The notes: a model not told the origin generated them from the letters alone. Shown: positions 43,756 through 53,031, counted from the stretch's first letter. The stretch: DNA of 64,000 nt from JALZVT01 sp964634815 (GCA_964634815.1 CAZWMD010000012.1:1-64000), one strand, 5' to 3'. Program-made: numbers and translations.

Positions 43756-44730
43756 TTAGACAGCAGACGCAGATTGCAGGTACAGCATGTAGTTGTAGCC
43801 GATCCAGCCGAGGATAAGTACTGAACCTTCAAATCGGGTGATGATGGCGCGAGAGTTCATTCCGTACGCGAACAAACCCAGTAGCAAGGTAAGCGCAACC
43901 ATCATGCCGCAATCGCGCCAGAATACTGCTGCGCTGATGTCTGTTGGGCTGACCAGTGCAGGTACGGCGAGCACCGCCAGAATATTCAGAATATTTGACC
44001 CCACCACGTTACCCACTGCGATGTCGGTATGTCCCTTTAGTGCCGAGCCAACAGTAGCGGCCAGTTCTGGCAGGCTGGTGCCAACCGCGACAATGGTGAG
44101 ACCAATGATCAGTTCACTGACACCGAGACTTTCAGCGATGTCGGTGGCAGCCCAAACCAGCAGGTTGGCGCTGGCCAGCAGAACAACCAGTCCGGTAAAG
44201 AGCCAGAACAGGGCCGGCTTCATTGGCATCTCAGGCAAATCCTGGAGTTCTTCCTTGATCGCGTCACTAATTTGCTCTGGATCGGTGTTTTGTCGCCGCA
44301 GCAGACCGTACAGGATGAAGCTGAGCCCGATGAGCAGCATTATTCCGTCGATGCGTGACAGGTGCTGATTGAACAGCAGCGCAAGAGCAAGGCCGGTTGC
44401 TCCAAACAGCCAGGGCAACTCAGTGCGTAAAGTGGTGCCGGAAAACGGCAGTGGGGCAATAATTGCGGTGATACCAAGTACCATACCGATGTTGGCAATA
44501 TTTGACCCTACAGCGTTGCCCACTGCCAGCAGGGGGTTGCCCTCAAGTGCCGCTGCCAGGGCGACCAGAATTTCCGGAGCAGAGGTTCCCAGAGACACCA
44601 CTGTCAGACCAATCATCATTTTGGACATGCCAGCGTTGGCAGCAGTCGCAGCTGCGCCCGACAAAAAGCGGTCTGCACTCCAGACAAGTGCAGTAAAACC
44701 GGCGATCAGGGCAATAATGGGAAACCACAT
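43756..44730 (-). CDS. yrbG: YrbG-like Na+/Ca2+ exchanger family protein
   Basis: A 324-residue cation antiporter with two inverted halves of five helices. Each half bears the alpha-repeat signature: SLGTSAPEILVALAA, then GNAVGSNIANIG in the first half; AVGTSLPELAATV, then GNVVGSNILNIL in the second. The physiological ion is not established for E. coli YrbG. It is first in the minus-strand yrbG-kdsC-lptCAB unit, divergent from mlaF. Confidence 0.94.
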   Translation of the reverse strand: MWFPIIALIAGFTALVWSADRFLSGAAATAANAGMSKMMIGLTVVSLGTSAPEILVALAAALEGNPLLAVGNAVGSNIANIGMVLGITAIIAPLPFSGTTLRTELPWLFGATGLALALLFNQHLSRIDGIMLLIGLSFILYGLLRRQNTDPEQISDAIKEELQDLPEMPMKPALFWLFTGLVVLLASANLLVWAATDIAESLGVSELIIGLTIVAVGTSLPELAATVGSALKGHTDIAVGNVVGSNILNILAVLAVPALVSPTDISAAVFWRDCGMMVALTLLLGLFAYGMNSRAIITRFEGSVLILGWIGYNYMLYLQSASAV

Positions 44731-44858
44731 TGAGGTTAAGGGGTCTACTTAGGGGTGATTGGAACGCGTTACCGGGGGTGGACTTTAGACGCATCGCCCC
44801 GTGACGCCAAGGTGGTATGCTTTTCTACTGCCTGTCTGACTAAAAAAAGGCCCTTCTT

Positions 44859-45707
44859 TTGTCTCAACAGCCTCATTCTATCCCGGCATCCAATCCGGCA
44901 TCTCCAGAGCCGCCGAGCCTCATCGAAGTTCGCGACCTATTCTATGCTCGTGGAGAGCGGGTGATTTTCAATGGTTTGAATCTTGATATCCCGCGTGGCG
45001 AGATCACCGCGATCATGGGGCCCAGTGGCACGGGCAAGACCACCTTACTGCGGATCATTGGCGGCCAGGTGAAACCTGACCACGGCCAGGTGATGGTTGA
45101 CGGCCAGGATGTATGCGCTTTGTCCAGGCGCGAATTGTTGGAGCTTAGACGCAGTATGGGCATGTTGTTCCAGTCGTCTGCGCTGTTCACTGACCTCAAT
45201 GTCTACGAGAACGTGGCGTTTCCGCTGCGTGTCCACACTGATCTCGACGAGCGCCTGGTGCGTAATATAGTCCTGATGAAACTCAATTCAGTGGGTTTGC
45301 GTGGTGCCCGGGACTTGCTGCCCTCGCAGCTTTCTGGTGGTATGGCGCGCCGTGTCGCCCTGGCGCGGGCCATTGCGCTGGACCCTAACCTGATCATGTA
45401 TGACGAACCCTTCACCGGTCAGGATCCTATTGCGATGGGCGTGTTGCTAACGCTCATTAAGGGCCTTAATGATGCGCTTGGTATGACCAGCCTGCTGGTC
45501 TCTCATGACATCCACGAGACCGTAACGATTGCAGACAAAATTTATGTGATCGCAGATGGCGAAGTGGTGGCCTTTGGCTCACCAGACGTACTCAAGAATC
45601 ACAGTTCGGCGCGCATTCAGCAGTTTATGCACGGCTCGCCGGATGGGCCGGTTCCGTTTCACTACCCGGCAGATGAACTTGAATACGACCTGTTGGGCGC
45701 TCCCTGA
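44859..45707 (+). CDS. mlaF: Mla phospholipid transporter ATPase
   Basis: A 282-residue ABC ATPase of the MlaFEDB complex, which moves phospholipids between the membranes to keep outer-membrane asymmetry. Walker A is GPSGTGKTT, the signature LSGGMARRVALARA, and Walker B LIMYDEPFTGQDP. The start is TTG at 44859, with AAAGG nearby; no ATG or GTG fits better. Its stop overlaps the mlaE ATG. First gene of mlaFEDCB-ibaG-murA. Confidence 0.96.
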   Translation: MSQQPHSIPASNPASPEPPSLIEVRDLFYARGERVIFNGLNLDIPRGEITAIMGPSGTGKTTLLRIIGGQVKPDHGQVMVDGQDVCALSRRELLELRRSMGMLFQSSALFTDLNVYENVAFPLRVHTDLDERLVRNIVLMKLNSVGLRGARDLLPSQLSGGMARRVALARAIALDPNLIMYDEPFTGQDPIAMGVLLTLIKGLNDALGMTSLLVSHDIHETVTIADKIYVIADGEVVAFGSPDVLKNHSSARIQQFMHGSPDGPVPFHYPADELEYDLLGAP

Positions 45708-46489
45708 TGTTCCGGTTTTTACGTCTGCTCGGCCAGAAAGCGCTGGAGAGCCTGCAAACTCTGGGGCGTGCGTCTACCTTGTGGGTTTTGGCCCTGTGGG
45801 GGCTGCCCCGCGCTGGTGATGTGCCCCTTGCACTGAAACAGTTCTATAACGTGGGTGTTCTGTCACTGGTCATTATTTGTTTGTCCGCATTCTCTATTGG
45901 TGCGGTGATCTCGCTTCAGTTCTATACGCAGCTTGTGCGCTTTGGCGCCGAATCGACGGTAGGATTGGGCGTTGCACTAACGGTGCTGCGTGAGCTGGGA
46001 CCGGTTGTCACCGCTCTGTTGTTTGCGGGGCGGGCAGGCTCCGCGATTACAGCCGAAATTGGATTGATGAAAACAACCGAGCAGCTGTCGAGCATGGAAA
46101 TGATGGGTGTTGACCCGTTACACCGGATTGTTGCACCCCGGCTATGGGCCGGATTCTTCTGTTTACCCTGGCTTACAATGATTTTTTGTGTGGTGGCGAT
46201 CTGCGGGGGTGCTGTGGTTGCCGTGGACTGGCTGGGGGTCGACGCAGGTAGTTTCTGGTATGGCATGCGCGACGGCGTTCAGATAGGCCGGGACATCGGT
46301 AATGGTTTGATTAAGGCCCTCATCTTTGCCGTGGTAGTGACCTGGATCGCGGTATTTCAGGGGTACGATACGATTCCGACCGCTGAGGGTATCGGTGAAG
46401 CCACCACAAGAACGGTTGTATACTCCTCCATCGCCATTCTTGCGCTGGACTTTGTCCTAACGCTCGTAATGTTTGGAGACTTTAACTAA
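45707..46489 (+). CDS. mlaE: Mla phospholipid transporter permease
   Basis: A 260-residue MlaE/YrbE permease with an N-terminal amphipathic helix and five membrane segments. The family signature is visible as LRELGPVVTALLFAGRAGSAI, followed by EIGLMKTTEQL. It forms the dimeric membrane core between MlaF and the MlaD hexamer. Confidence 0.97.
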   Translation: MFRFLRLLGQKALESLQTLGRASTLWVLALWGLPRAGDVPLALKQFYNVGVLSLVIICLSAFSIGAVISLQFYTQLVRFGAESTVGLGVALTVLRELGPVVTALLFAGRAGSAITAEIGLMKTTEQLSSMEMMGVDPLHRIVAPRLWAGFFCLPWLTMIFCVVAICGGAVVAVDWLGVDAGSFWYGMRDGVQIGRDIGNGLIKALIFAVVVTWIAVFQGYDTIPTAEGIGEATTRTVVYSSIAILALDFVLTLVMFGDFN

Positions 46490-46541
46490 TTCTGGCCTGC
46501 GGCAGGTTGGAAAATTCATCTGGAGTTCCAGAGATCTAACA

Positions 46542-46997
46542 ATGCGAATGCGAACAATTGAAATCAGCGTGGGGGCATTTGTGCTCGCGGGCATCATAGC
46601 GCTGGTGTTTCTGGCAGTACGGGTGAGTGGCATCAATGCGGAAGCGAGTGCGGAAGGATACCTGCTGCAAGCGCGCTTTGATGACGTGTCCGGTCTTCGT
46701 GAGCGAGCGAAGGTGACAATCGCCGGAGTGACTGTTGGGCGAGTGACCGGAATTTCGGTTGATGCCGAATATGGCGAGGCTGTTGTCGGAATTGCGGTGC
46801 GTGACGATATTGCGCCCTTATCTCTTGATACGGGTGCCCAAATCGTCACAGAGGGCGTGATGGGCGGACGGTATATCGCGCTGACACCAGGCGCTGATGA
46901 AGAAATGTTGGCCAGCGGAGATTTCCTCATCGAGACCCAGGGGGCTCTGGTGCTGGAAAAGTTGATTGGCGACTTTGTAACTTCACTTGGTAAATAG
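46542..46997 (+). CDS. mlaD: MCE-domain substrate-binding protein MlaD
   Basis: About 151 residues. One N-terminal membrane helix (VGAFVLAGIIALVFLAV) is followed by a single MCE domain (LLQARFDDVSGLRERAKVTI, then GVTVGRVTGI), which forms the periplasmic hexameric ring. The ATG at 46542 is preceded by GGAG/GAGA; the earlier in-frame ATG at 46473 lies inside mlaE. The short C-terminus (VLEKLIGDFVTSLGK) is the usual pore-lining helix. Confidence 0.95.
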   Translation: MRMRTIEISVGAFVLAGIIALVFLAVRVSGINAEASAEGYLLQARFDDVSGLRERAKVTIAGVTVGRVTGISVDAEYGEAVVGIAVRDDIAPLSLDTGAQIVTEGVMGGRYIALTPGADEEMLASGDFLIETQGALVLEKLIGDFVTSLGK

Positions 46998-47021
46998 TGG
47001 TCTGCGCTACAGGAAACTAAA

Positions 47022-47744
47022 ATGAACTCGAATTTAAGATTTTCACCCAATATTTTCCGCTCAGTTGCGAATTTGGTTGCTGGCGCAGGGTTTGCCTTCA
47101 GAGCGTTGACATTGACTCTGTTTGGTCTGCTGTCTGGCGCAACCTTTGCCGCCGAACCTGTAAGTGATTCGCCGCACGAAGTGATACGCGCGACATCAAA
47201 ACAACTGGTCGCGTTGATTGACGAAGCACGTGGCTACGTAGATGAGACGCCAGAAAAATATCACGCAGAAGTGCAAGCGCTGCTTGATCCGGTGGTTGAT
47301 TTTCGGTCGTTTTCCCGGCTCGTTATGGCTTCGCATTACAAGCGGGCAAGTGTTGATCAACGTAAGCGCTTTGCGCGCACCTTTAAGAGTTCTTTGGTGC
47401 AAACCTATGCCAGCGCTTTGATGCAATTCAGCAATGAAGAAATCAAAGTGCTTGATCCGACCCGCGCGCCTCGTGATCCTCGGCGGCCGACCGTGAATAT
47501 GGAAATCACAACAGCCAGCGGCGCGGTCTACCCACTAAGCTATACGATGGGCAAGAACAAGGCAGGCGACTGGCAGATGAAGAACATCATCATCAATGGC
47601 ATCAACCTGGGGCTAACGTTTCGTAATCAGTTCGGTAGTGCGGTGAAAGATCCTCAGTATGGAGGTGATCTCGACAAGGTAATTGATGCCTGGGGTGGTC
47701 TCGTTAGCGAAGTTGATGCCACAGGCGCCAGTGAAGACGCCTGA
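47022..47744 (+). CDS. mlaC: Periplasmic phospholipid carrier MlaC
   Basis: A 240-residue secreted lipid-binding protein that shuttles phospholipid between MlaA in the outer membrane and MlaFEDB. The signal peptide ends near LLSGATFAAEP (about 45), and the mature Tol-Ttg2 domain contains VVDFRSFSRLVMASHYKRAS and WQMKNIIINGINLGLTFRNQF. The N-region of the signal is long (about 20 residues). MlaA is not in this window. Confidence 0.95.
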   Translation: MNSNLRFSPNIFRSVANLVAGAGFAFRALTLTLFGLLSGATFAAEPVSDSPHEVIRATSKQLVALIDEARGYVDETPEKYHAEVQALLDPVVDFRSFSRLVMASHYKRASVDQRKRFARTFKSSLVQTYASALMQFSNEEIKVLDPTRAPRDPRRPTVNMEITTASGAVYPLSYTMGKNKAGDWQMKNIIINGINLGLTFRNQFGSAVKDPQYGGDLDKVIDAWGGLVSEVDATGASEDA

Positions 47745-47746
47745 GC

Positions 47747-48115
47747 GTGACTGAGTCCTTACTAATTCGGTCAAATTCTTCAGTCCCTGGTGATGACCAA
47801 CATGCTCAGGGTGAGATTGCCGTGCCGGTTACGCTGTCAAATGCAAATGCCATGACAGCAGCGGGTGAGGCGTTCATTACAGAGAGCTCGGCGTCCAAGG
47901 TGAGTCTCGATATGCAAAACGTGGAGGCAACCTCCGTGGCCGTGGCCGTCGCGCTTGCATGGCTTGCGGCAGCTGCTCGAGAGAGCAAAGAATTGTGTTT
48001 GAGCAATCTGAGCTCAGACTTCAGCGGTGTGATCGAATTCTCTGGCATCACCTCCATGTTTGAAGAACATATCAGCGCTTCGCGCAAAGTTACCGAGCCT
48101 GAGGCTTTCGGGTAG
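47747..48115 (+). CDS. mlaB: STAS-domain protein MlaB
   Basis: A 122-residue cytoplasmic STAS protein that binds MlaF and is needed for its ATPase activity. It is weakly conserved: the recognisable part is EATSVAVAVALAWLAAAA, then LSSDFSGVIEFSGITSMF. The assignment rests largely on fold pattern and position between mlaC and ibaG. The GTG start lies 2 bp after the mlaC stop. Confidence 0.82.
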   Translation: MTESLLIRSNSSVPGDDQHAQGEIAVPVTLSNANAMTAAGEAFITESSASKVSLDMQNVEATSVAVAVALAWLAAAARESKELCLSNLSSDFSGVIEFSGITSMFEEHISASRKVTEPEAFG

Positions 48116-48209
48116 CGGTTAAAGCAATTGGCGGAATGTGCCCGGGTTGGGCTGCCAGTGGTTGCTGCGATATTTCACTTATGCTTTTTAGCTTTTTCAG
48201 GAGAACTGT

Positions 48210-48443
48210 GTGATTGAGGAAATCAGATCGTGCATCGAAGCTGAACTCGCCTTCAGCGAGCTTGATGTTCAAGGCGAGGGCGGCCGCTATGAGATTTTCA
48301 TCGTTAGCGATCTGTTCGAAGGAATGAGTCGGGTGAAGAAGCAACAGGCCGTGTATGCGCCCATCAAAGGCCTGTTGGCTGACGGCAGTGTTCATGCTGT
48401 GACCATCAAAGCGTTTACGCCATCAGAAGTTGAGGGAAGCTGA
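48210..48443 (+). CDS. ibaG: BolA family protein IbaG
   Basis: A 77-residue BolA-like protein (YrbA). FEGMSRVKKQQAVYAPIKG carries the conserved second half of the fold, and SVHAVTIKAFTPSEV the C-terminal His region used to bind Fe-S clusters with monothiol glutaredoxin. The GTG start is preceded by CAGGAGA with about 5-nt spacing. Located between mlaB and murA, as in E. coli. Confidence 0.95.
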   Translation: MIEEIRSCIEAELAFSELDVQGEGGRYEIFIVSDLFEGMSRVKKQQAVYAPIKGLLADGSVHAVTIKAFTPSEVEGS

Positions 48444-48449
48444 AGACCA

Positions 48450-49727
48450 ATGCAGCAACTCTTGATTCAGGGCGGTCAACCGCTGGTTGGTGAAGTCCGT
48501 ACCAGTGGTGCGAAGAATGCAGCATTGCCTTTACTCGCAGCTGCGTTGCTCACCGACGATAAGGTGAACTTCAGTAATGTGCCGATGCTTCATGACGTCA
48601 GCACGATGTGCAAATTACTGCAAAACCTCGGTGTTGTGCTGGACGCTGATGGTGCAGGCAATGTTGAAACCTGTGCGGCAGATGTGACAGAGCTGTGCGC
48701 TCACTACGATCTTGTAAAAACCATGCGTGCGTCTTTTCTGGTGATGGGCCCTTTGCTTGCCAAGTTCGGCGAGGCTGAGGTGTCTTTACCCGGTGGCTGT
48801 GCGATCGGAGCGCGACCGGTTGACCAGCATCTGAAAGGCTTTGCCGCTCTTGGTGCAGATATCACAGTGAGCGAGGGCTATGTTCGCGCGGCGCTGCCTG
48901 CACGACTCGGCGGTCGCCTGCAGGGCGCCACTGTACTATTTGATATGGTGACTCACACTGGCACCGAAAACCTGTTGATGGCCGCAACGCTTGCCAAGGG
49001 CACTACCGTTCTTGAGAACGCAGCCCGAGAGCCGGAAGTTGTGGATCTCGCGAACTGTCTGGTCAGCATGGGTGCGAAGATCGAAGGCGCAGGAACTGCG
49101 ACCATTGTGATAGAAGGCGTGGACAAGCTGCATGGCGCCTCCCACTCGGTGATCCCCGATCGGGTAGAAGCGGGCACTTATCTCATCGCTGGTGCCGCGA
49201 CGGGGGGCAGGGTGACGGCAACTCATGTTCAACCTCATACTCTTGACGCGGTCTGTACAAAGCTGCGCGCTACGGGCGCCTCGGTAGTTGAAGGTGATAA
49301 CTGGATCAGTTTGGACATGGGCGGCAAGCGACCTGCGGCCGTAGACATTCGTACCTCTCCTCATCCCGGCTTTCCAACCGACATGCAGGCGCAGTTTTTG
49401 GCTCTTAATGCGATTGCTGAGGGTACCTCCAGAGTGACTGAAACGATCTTTGAGAATCGTTTCATGCATGTACAGGAAATAAACCGATTGGGCGCCCAGA
49501 TTGATTTTGAGGGCAGCACCACAGCCATTGTCCGCGGAGTGGAAAAACTCCATGGCGCGCCCATAATGGCGACCGACCTACGAGCCTCATCCAGTCTGGT
49601 AATTGCTGGCCTGGCAGCGGAAGGTGAAACACTGGTGGACCGGATATATCACATCGATCGTGGCTACGAACGTCTTGAAGAAAAACTTGCGCAAATCGGC
49701 GCGCGCGTGTCTCGCGTCAGGCCTTGA
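48450..49727 (+). CDS. murA: UDP-GlcNAc enolpyruvyl transferase MurA
   Basis: A 425-residue enzyme for the first committed step of peptidoglycan synthesis, the transfer of enolpyruvate from PEP to UDP-GlcNAc. KN at 22-23 and the active-site C117 in GGCAIGARPVDQHLKG are present, so the enzyme should be fosfomycin-sensitive. Complete, inverted alpha-beta barrel layout. Confidence 0.98.
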   Translation: MQQLLIQGGQPLVGEVRTSGAKNAALPLLAAALLTDDKVNFSNVPMLHDVSTMCKLLQNLGVVLDADGAGNVETCAADVTELCAHYDLVKTMRASFLVMGPLLAKFGEAEVSLPGGCAIGARPVDQHLKGFAALGADITVSEGYVRAALPARLGGRLQGATVLFDMVTHTGTENLLMAATLAKGTTVLENAAREPEVVDLANCLVSMGAKIEGAGTATIVIEGVDKLHGASHSVIPDRVEAGTYLIAGAATGGRVTATHVQPHTLDAVCTKLRATGASVVEGDNWISLDMGGKRPAAVDIRTSPHPGFPTDMQAQFLALNAIAEGTSRVTETIFENRFMHVQEINRLGAQIDFEGSTTAIVRGVEKLHGAPIMATDLRASSSLVIAGLAAEGETLVDRIYHIDRGYERLEEKLAQIGARVSRVRP

Positions 49728-49736
49728 GCTCTAACC

Positions 49737-50366
49737 ATGCTGACTATTGCACTTAACAAGGGCAGCCGAATTCTCGGGAAGTGTTTACCACTCCTGGCGG
49801 CAGCGGGCATAGAGCCTGCAGAGGATCTTTCTGTAACGCGCAAACTGGTTGTACCCAGCAAGTGCGGGACGGCGCGACTGGTCATCATGCGTGGTGATGA
49901 TGTGCCAACCTTTGTGGAGTATGGCGCTGCCGACATAGGCATTGTGGGTAAGGACACGCTACTGGAAACAGCAGCCACAGAGTATTTTGAACGATTGGAT
50001 CTTGGCGTTGCTCGCTGCAATCTGATGACGGCAGGTCCGCCAGGTGCGGCGACGCCAATTGGTCCGGTGCGTGTTGCCACCAAGTTTGCCAAGACGGCGG
50101 TGGCGTTTTTCGCTGAGAAGGGACAACAGGTAAATATTATCAAGCTTTCAGGGGCTCTCGAGCTTGCGCCTCAGCTTGGTCTGGCGGATCTGATTGTGGA
50201 TATTGTAGAAACCGGAGCGACCCTGCGCGCAAACGGTTTGGTGGCGATCGATGTGGTTCGGGAAATATCAACACGAGTGATCGTCAATCGCGCAGCGATG
50301 AAAACCAAGCATGCGGAAGTTGAGTCGTTGCTCGATCGTTTGCGCGACGCAGTAGGCGGAGCCTAG
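49737..50366 (+). CDS. hisG: ATP phosphoribosyltransferase, short form
   Basis: A 209-residue catalytic subunit of the first step of histidine synthesis. The PRPP loop is DLIVDIVETGATLRANGL. This short form lacks the C-terminal regulatory domain and needs a HisZ partner, which is not in the window. The murA-hisG-hisD order is typical of pseudomonad-like genomes. Confidence 0.97.
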   Translation: MLTIALNKGSRILGKCLPLLAAAGIEPAEDLSVTRKLVVPSKCGTARLVIMRGDDVPTFVEYGAADIGIVGKDTLLETAATEYFERLDLGVARCNLMTAGPPGAATPIGPVRVATKFAKTAVAFFAEKGQQVNIIKLSGALELAPQLGLADLIVDIVETGATLRANGLVAIDVVREISTRVIVNRAAMKTKHAEVESLLDRLRDAVGGA

Positions 50367-50368
50367 CC

Positions 50369-51682
50369 GTGCGTAGACTTAGCTCGGTTGATGCAGGCTT
50401 TGATGAGCAGTTGGCCGATCTGCTTGCCTGGGATACCAGCAACGAGGGTGATCTCGCCCAACAGGTGTCTGCGGTTATTGCTGAGGTACAAAAGACCGGC
50501 GACGCCGCTGTTATAGACTATACCCGGCGCTTTGATCGCTATGATGTGGCCAATATGGCGGCATTGCGCGTCAGTGCTGATGAATTACAAAGTGCCTTTG
50601 TTGGTTTGCCGGCGATAGAGGCCGAGGCTCTGGGAGCAGCTGCTCAGCGAGTTCGCGACTATCACAACCACCAGGGAGAATCCTCCTGGAGTTATGAGGA
50701 CTCGCTCGGCAACGAGCTTGGCCAGAAAGTAACGGCGCTTCGGCGTATCGGTGTTTATGTGCCTGGTGGACAGGCGGCTTATCCATCAACAGTGTTGATG
50801 ACCGTGATTCCAGCAAGGGTTGCGGGGGTTCAGGAGGTGGTAATGGTAGTACCCACCCCGGATGCCCTTCGTAACCCTCTGGTTCTTGCCGCCGCCCATA
50901 TTGCCGGGGTGGATGAAGTCATCACTATCGGTGGTGCCCAGGCGATTGCCGCTTTGGCTTATGGTACCCAAACGATTGAACGGGTAGACAAGATTGTTGG
51001 TCCGGGCGGAGCCTATGTTGCCGAAGCCAAGCGGCAGGTTTTTGGTCCTGTAGATATAGACATGATTGCGGGCCCCAGTGAAATTCTGTTGATTGCGGAT
51101 GACGCGGCTAACCCCGAGTGGCTGGCGCTTGATCTGTTTTCTCAGGCCGAGCACGACGCAGCCGCTCAGGCGATCCTGCTCACCCCAAGTGAGGCCCTTC
51201 TCGGCGCGGTTGCGAGCGAGATTGAGCGCTTGCTGCCAACCATGAAGCGTGCTGACTTGATTCGTCAGTCGCTGGACAACCGCGGAGCGTTGATACTGAC
51301 CCGTGATCTGTCTGAGGCGGTGGCAATTTCTAATCGCGTGGCGCCGGAGCACCTGGCCATAAATGTGGCTTCTGAGCGTGAAGAAGCCGTGTTTGAAGGC
51401 GTAAATAATGCGGGGGCTATCTTTATAGGCGCCGGGTCGGCTGAAGTTATGGGTGACTATGCCGCCGGTCCCAGTCATGTGCTGCCAACCTTTGGGACAG
51501 CACGTTATGCCTCACCGCTGGGAGTCTATGACTTTCAGAAACGCTCCTCTGTTATTCGTTTGTCGGAGCAAGGCGGGCAAGAGGTGGCGCGCATTGCCAG
51601 CGTACTTGCAGACGGCGAAGGCCTCGAAGCGCATGCTCGTGCCGCAAGGGCGCGAATAGCTAACTTCAACCACAACGCCTAG
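50369..51682 (+). CDS. hisD: Histidinol dehydrogenase
   Basis: A 437-residue zinc-dependent dehydrogenase for the last two steps of histidine synthesis. The signature spans IVGPGGAYVAEAKRQVFG, then DMIAGPSEILLIAD; QAEHDAAAQ and APEHLAINV hold zinc and catalytic residues. The GTG start lies 2 bp after hisG. hisC is not adjacent; zapE follows instead. Confidence 0.98.
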   Translation: MRRLSSVDAGFDEQLADLLAWDTSNEGDLAQQVSAVIAEVQKTGDAAVIDYTRRFDRYDVANMAALRVSADELQSAFVGLPAIEAEALGAAAQRVRDYHNHQGESSWSYEDSLGNELGQKVTALRRIGVYVPGGQAAYPSTVLMTVIPARVAGVQEVVMVVPTPDALRNPLVLAAAHIAGVDEVITIGGAQAIAALAYGTQTIERVDKIVGPGGAYVAEAKRQVFGPVDIDMIAGPSEILLIADDAANPEWLALDLFSQAEHDAAAQAILLTPSEALLGAVASEIERLLPTMKRADLIRQSLDNRGALILTRDLSEAVAISNRVAPEHLAINVASEREEAVFEGVNNAGAIFIGAGSAEVMGDYAAGPSHVLPTFGTARYASPLGVYDFQKRSSVIRLSEQGGQEVARIASVLADGEGLEAHARAARARIANFNHNA

Positions 51683-51689
51683 GCAGGCT

Positions 51690-52820
51690 ATGAGCGAAGG
51701 ATCACCTGCAGAACGCTATGCACAGCTTCTCGAGATCGGAGAGCTGTCTCGCGACGAAGGTCAGGCGCTGGCGGTTGCGGCCCTGGATGACCTCTACAAA
51801 CGCATACTCGAGCGGGCGAGCTCCGATGCAGAGACTTCTGATTCTGGGGGTTTGTTTCAGCGCATACTTGGCAAGTTTCGCCAGGACGAACCTTTGCCGG
51901 TCTTGCAGGGACTGTACATGTGGGGTGGCGTAGGTCGCGGCAAGACCTTTCTGATGGATCTGTTTGTTGAATCTCTGCCACCAAATACAGCGCTCAGAAT
52001 GCACTTTCACCGGTTTATGCAGGAAGTGCATCGCTCTCTTAACGCCAACTCCGGAGCGCCCAACCCCCTGTTGCTGGTTGCAGATGAATTTGCGAGCCAA
52101 GGTTCAGTTCTGTGTTTCGATGAGTTTTTTGTTTCCGATATTGGCGATGCGATGATTCTGGCTGAGTTATTGGCCGCGTTGTTCGATCGGTCGGTTGCTT
52201 TGGTTGCAACCTCTAACGTAGAGCCCAAAAACCTATACGACAACGGTTTGCAGCGGCGCCGCTTTTTGCCTGCTATTGATCTGTTGCACAAGCATGTCGA
52301 CATACTCAATGTCGACGGCGGTGTAGATCATCGTCTGAGAGTGTTGGAGCAGGCCGAGATTTATCACGTTCCGCTGGGTGAAGCGGCTGAGGCGAGTTTG
52401 GCGGCCAGCTTTGCGAGGATTGCCGCGACCGAACAGGTGACTGCCGATGCGGTTCTGCGTGTTGAAGGGCGAGATCTGCACACTCGGGCCTGCGCGGAAG
52501 GGGTTGTCTGGTTTGATTTTGCGCAGCTGTGCGATGGCCCGCGTAGCCAAAACGACTACATTGAGCTTGCGCGGTTGTTCCACAGCGTCGTGATAAGCGA
52601 TGTTCCCTGCTTCACGTCCAAGATTGAAGATCAGGCCCGGCGTTTCATCAGTCTGGTAGATGAGTTCTATGATCGGGGAGTGAAGCTCATTGTCTCGGCA
52701 GAGCAGCCCGTGCCGGCGCTCTATCAGGGTGAACGTTTGACCTTTGAGTTTGAGCGCACGGAGAGTCGGTTGCTCGAAATGCGTTCGCGCGAATACCTCG
52801 CTCGGGAGCATCGAGCGTAA
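51690..52820 (+). CDS. zapE: Cell-division ATPase ZapE (AFG1 family)
   Basis: A 376-residue AAA-type ATPase. Walker A is GVGRGKT (80-86), Walker B LCFDEFFVSDIGDAM, and ATSNVEPKNLY is sensor 1. In E. coli ZapE destabilises FtsZ polymers late in division; mitochondrial relatives clear misfolded proteins. It overlaps an inverted repeat at its stop codon and precedes the rplM promoter region. Confidence 0.95.
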   Translation: MSEGSPAERYAQLLEIGELSRDEGQALAVAALDDLYKRILERASSDAETSDSGGLFQRILGKFRQDEPLPVLQGLYMWGGVGRGKTFLMDLFVESLPPNTALRMHFHRFMQEVHRSLNANSGAPNPLLLVADEFASQGSVLCFDEFFVSDIGDAMILAELLAALFDRSVALVATSNVEPKNLYDNGLQRRRFLPAIDLLHKHVDILNVDGGVDHRLRVLEQAEIYHVPLGEAAEASLAASFARIAATEQVTADAVLRVEGRDLHTRACAEGVVWFDFAQLCDGPRSQNDYIELARLFHSVVISDVPCFTSKIEDQARRFISLVDEFYDRGVKLIVSAEQPVPALYQGERLTFEFERTESRLLEMRSREYLAREHRA

Positions 52821-52845
52821 TTAAGTTGAAAATACAACATAATTA
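52818..52845. repeat. 28-bp interrupted palindrome at the zapE stop
   Basis: TAATTAAGTTG and CAACATAATTA separated by 6 nt: arms are complementary except for one A/A position. It starts on the zapE stop codon. AT-rich, with no U-run, so it is more like an operator or a weak hairpin than a terminator. No regulator is recognised. Confidence 0.6.
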
Positions 52846-52908
52846 GGTGGGCATCACCAAATCGCGTGGGCTGGCCCGGGGAATATTCGGCCGAGCGACG
52901 AACTTTGA

Positions 52909-52937
52909 TTGCCTTCGACGGCCCGCGTCGCTAGAAT
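52909..52937 (+). promoter_or_regulatory. Probable sigma70 promoter of rplM-rpsI
   Basis: TTGCCT (52909-52914) and TAGAAT (52932-52937) with a 17-bp spacer, matching the consensus at four and five of six positions. The predicted transcript starts near 52944 and has a leader of about 88 nt before rplM, long enough for the L13-mediated feedback known in E. coli. Confidence 0.5.
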
Positions 52938-53031
52938 CCGCATCCCTTTTCATTGGGCGGTTCAGCGTATTTTTGCGATACAGCTGCCACTCAACCAAGT
53001 TATCAATTTTATTCAGCGTGCGAATCACACC

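Noticed and set aside
48936..49553. 205-codon open frame on the minus strand
   Set aside because: Antisense to murA; no domain or start-site support.
50786..51478. 230-codon open frame on the minus strand
   Set aside because: Antisense to hisD; composition is that of a reverse-frame translation and no family is recognisable.
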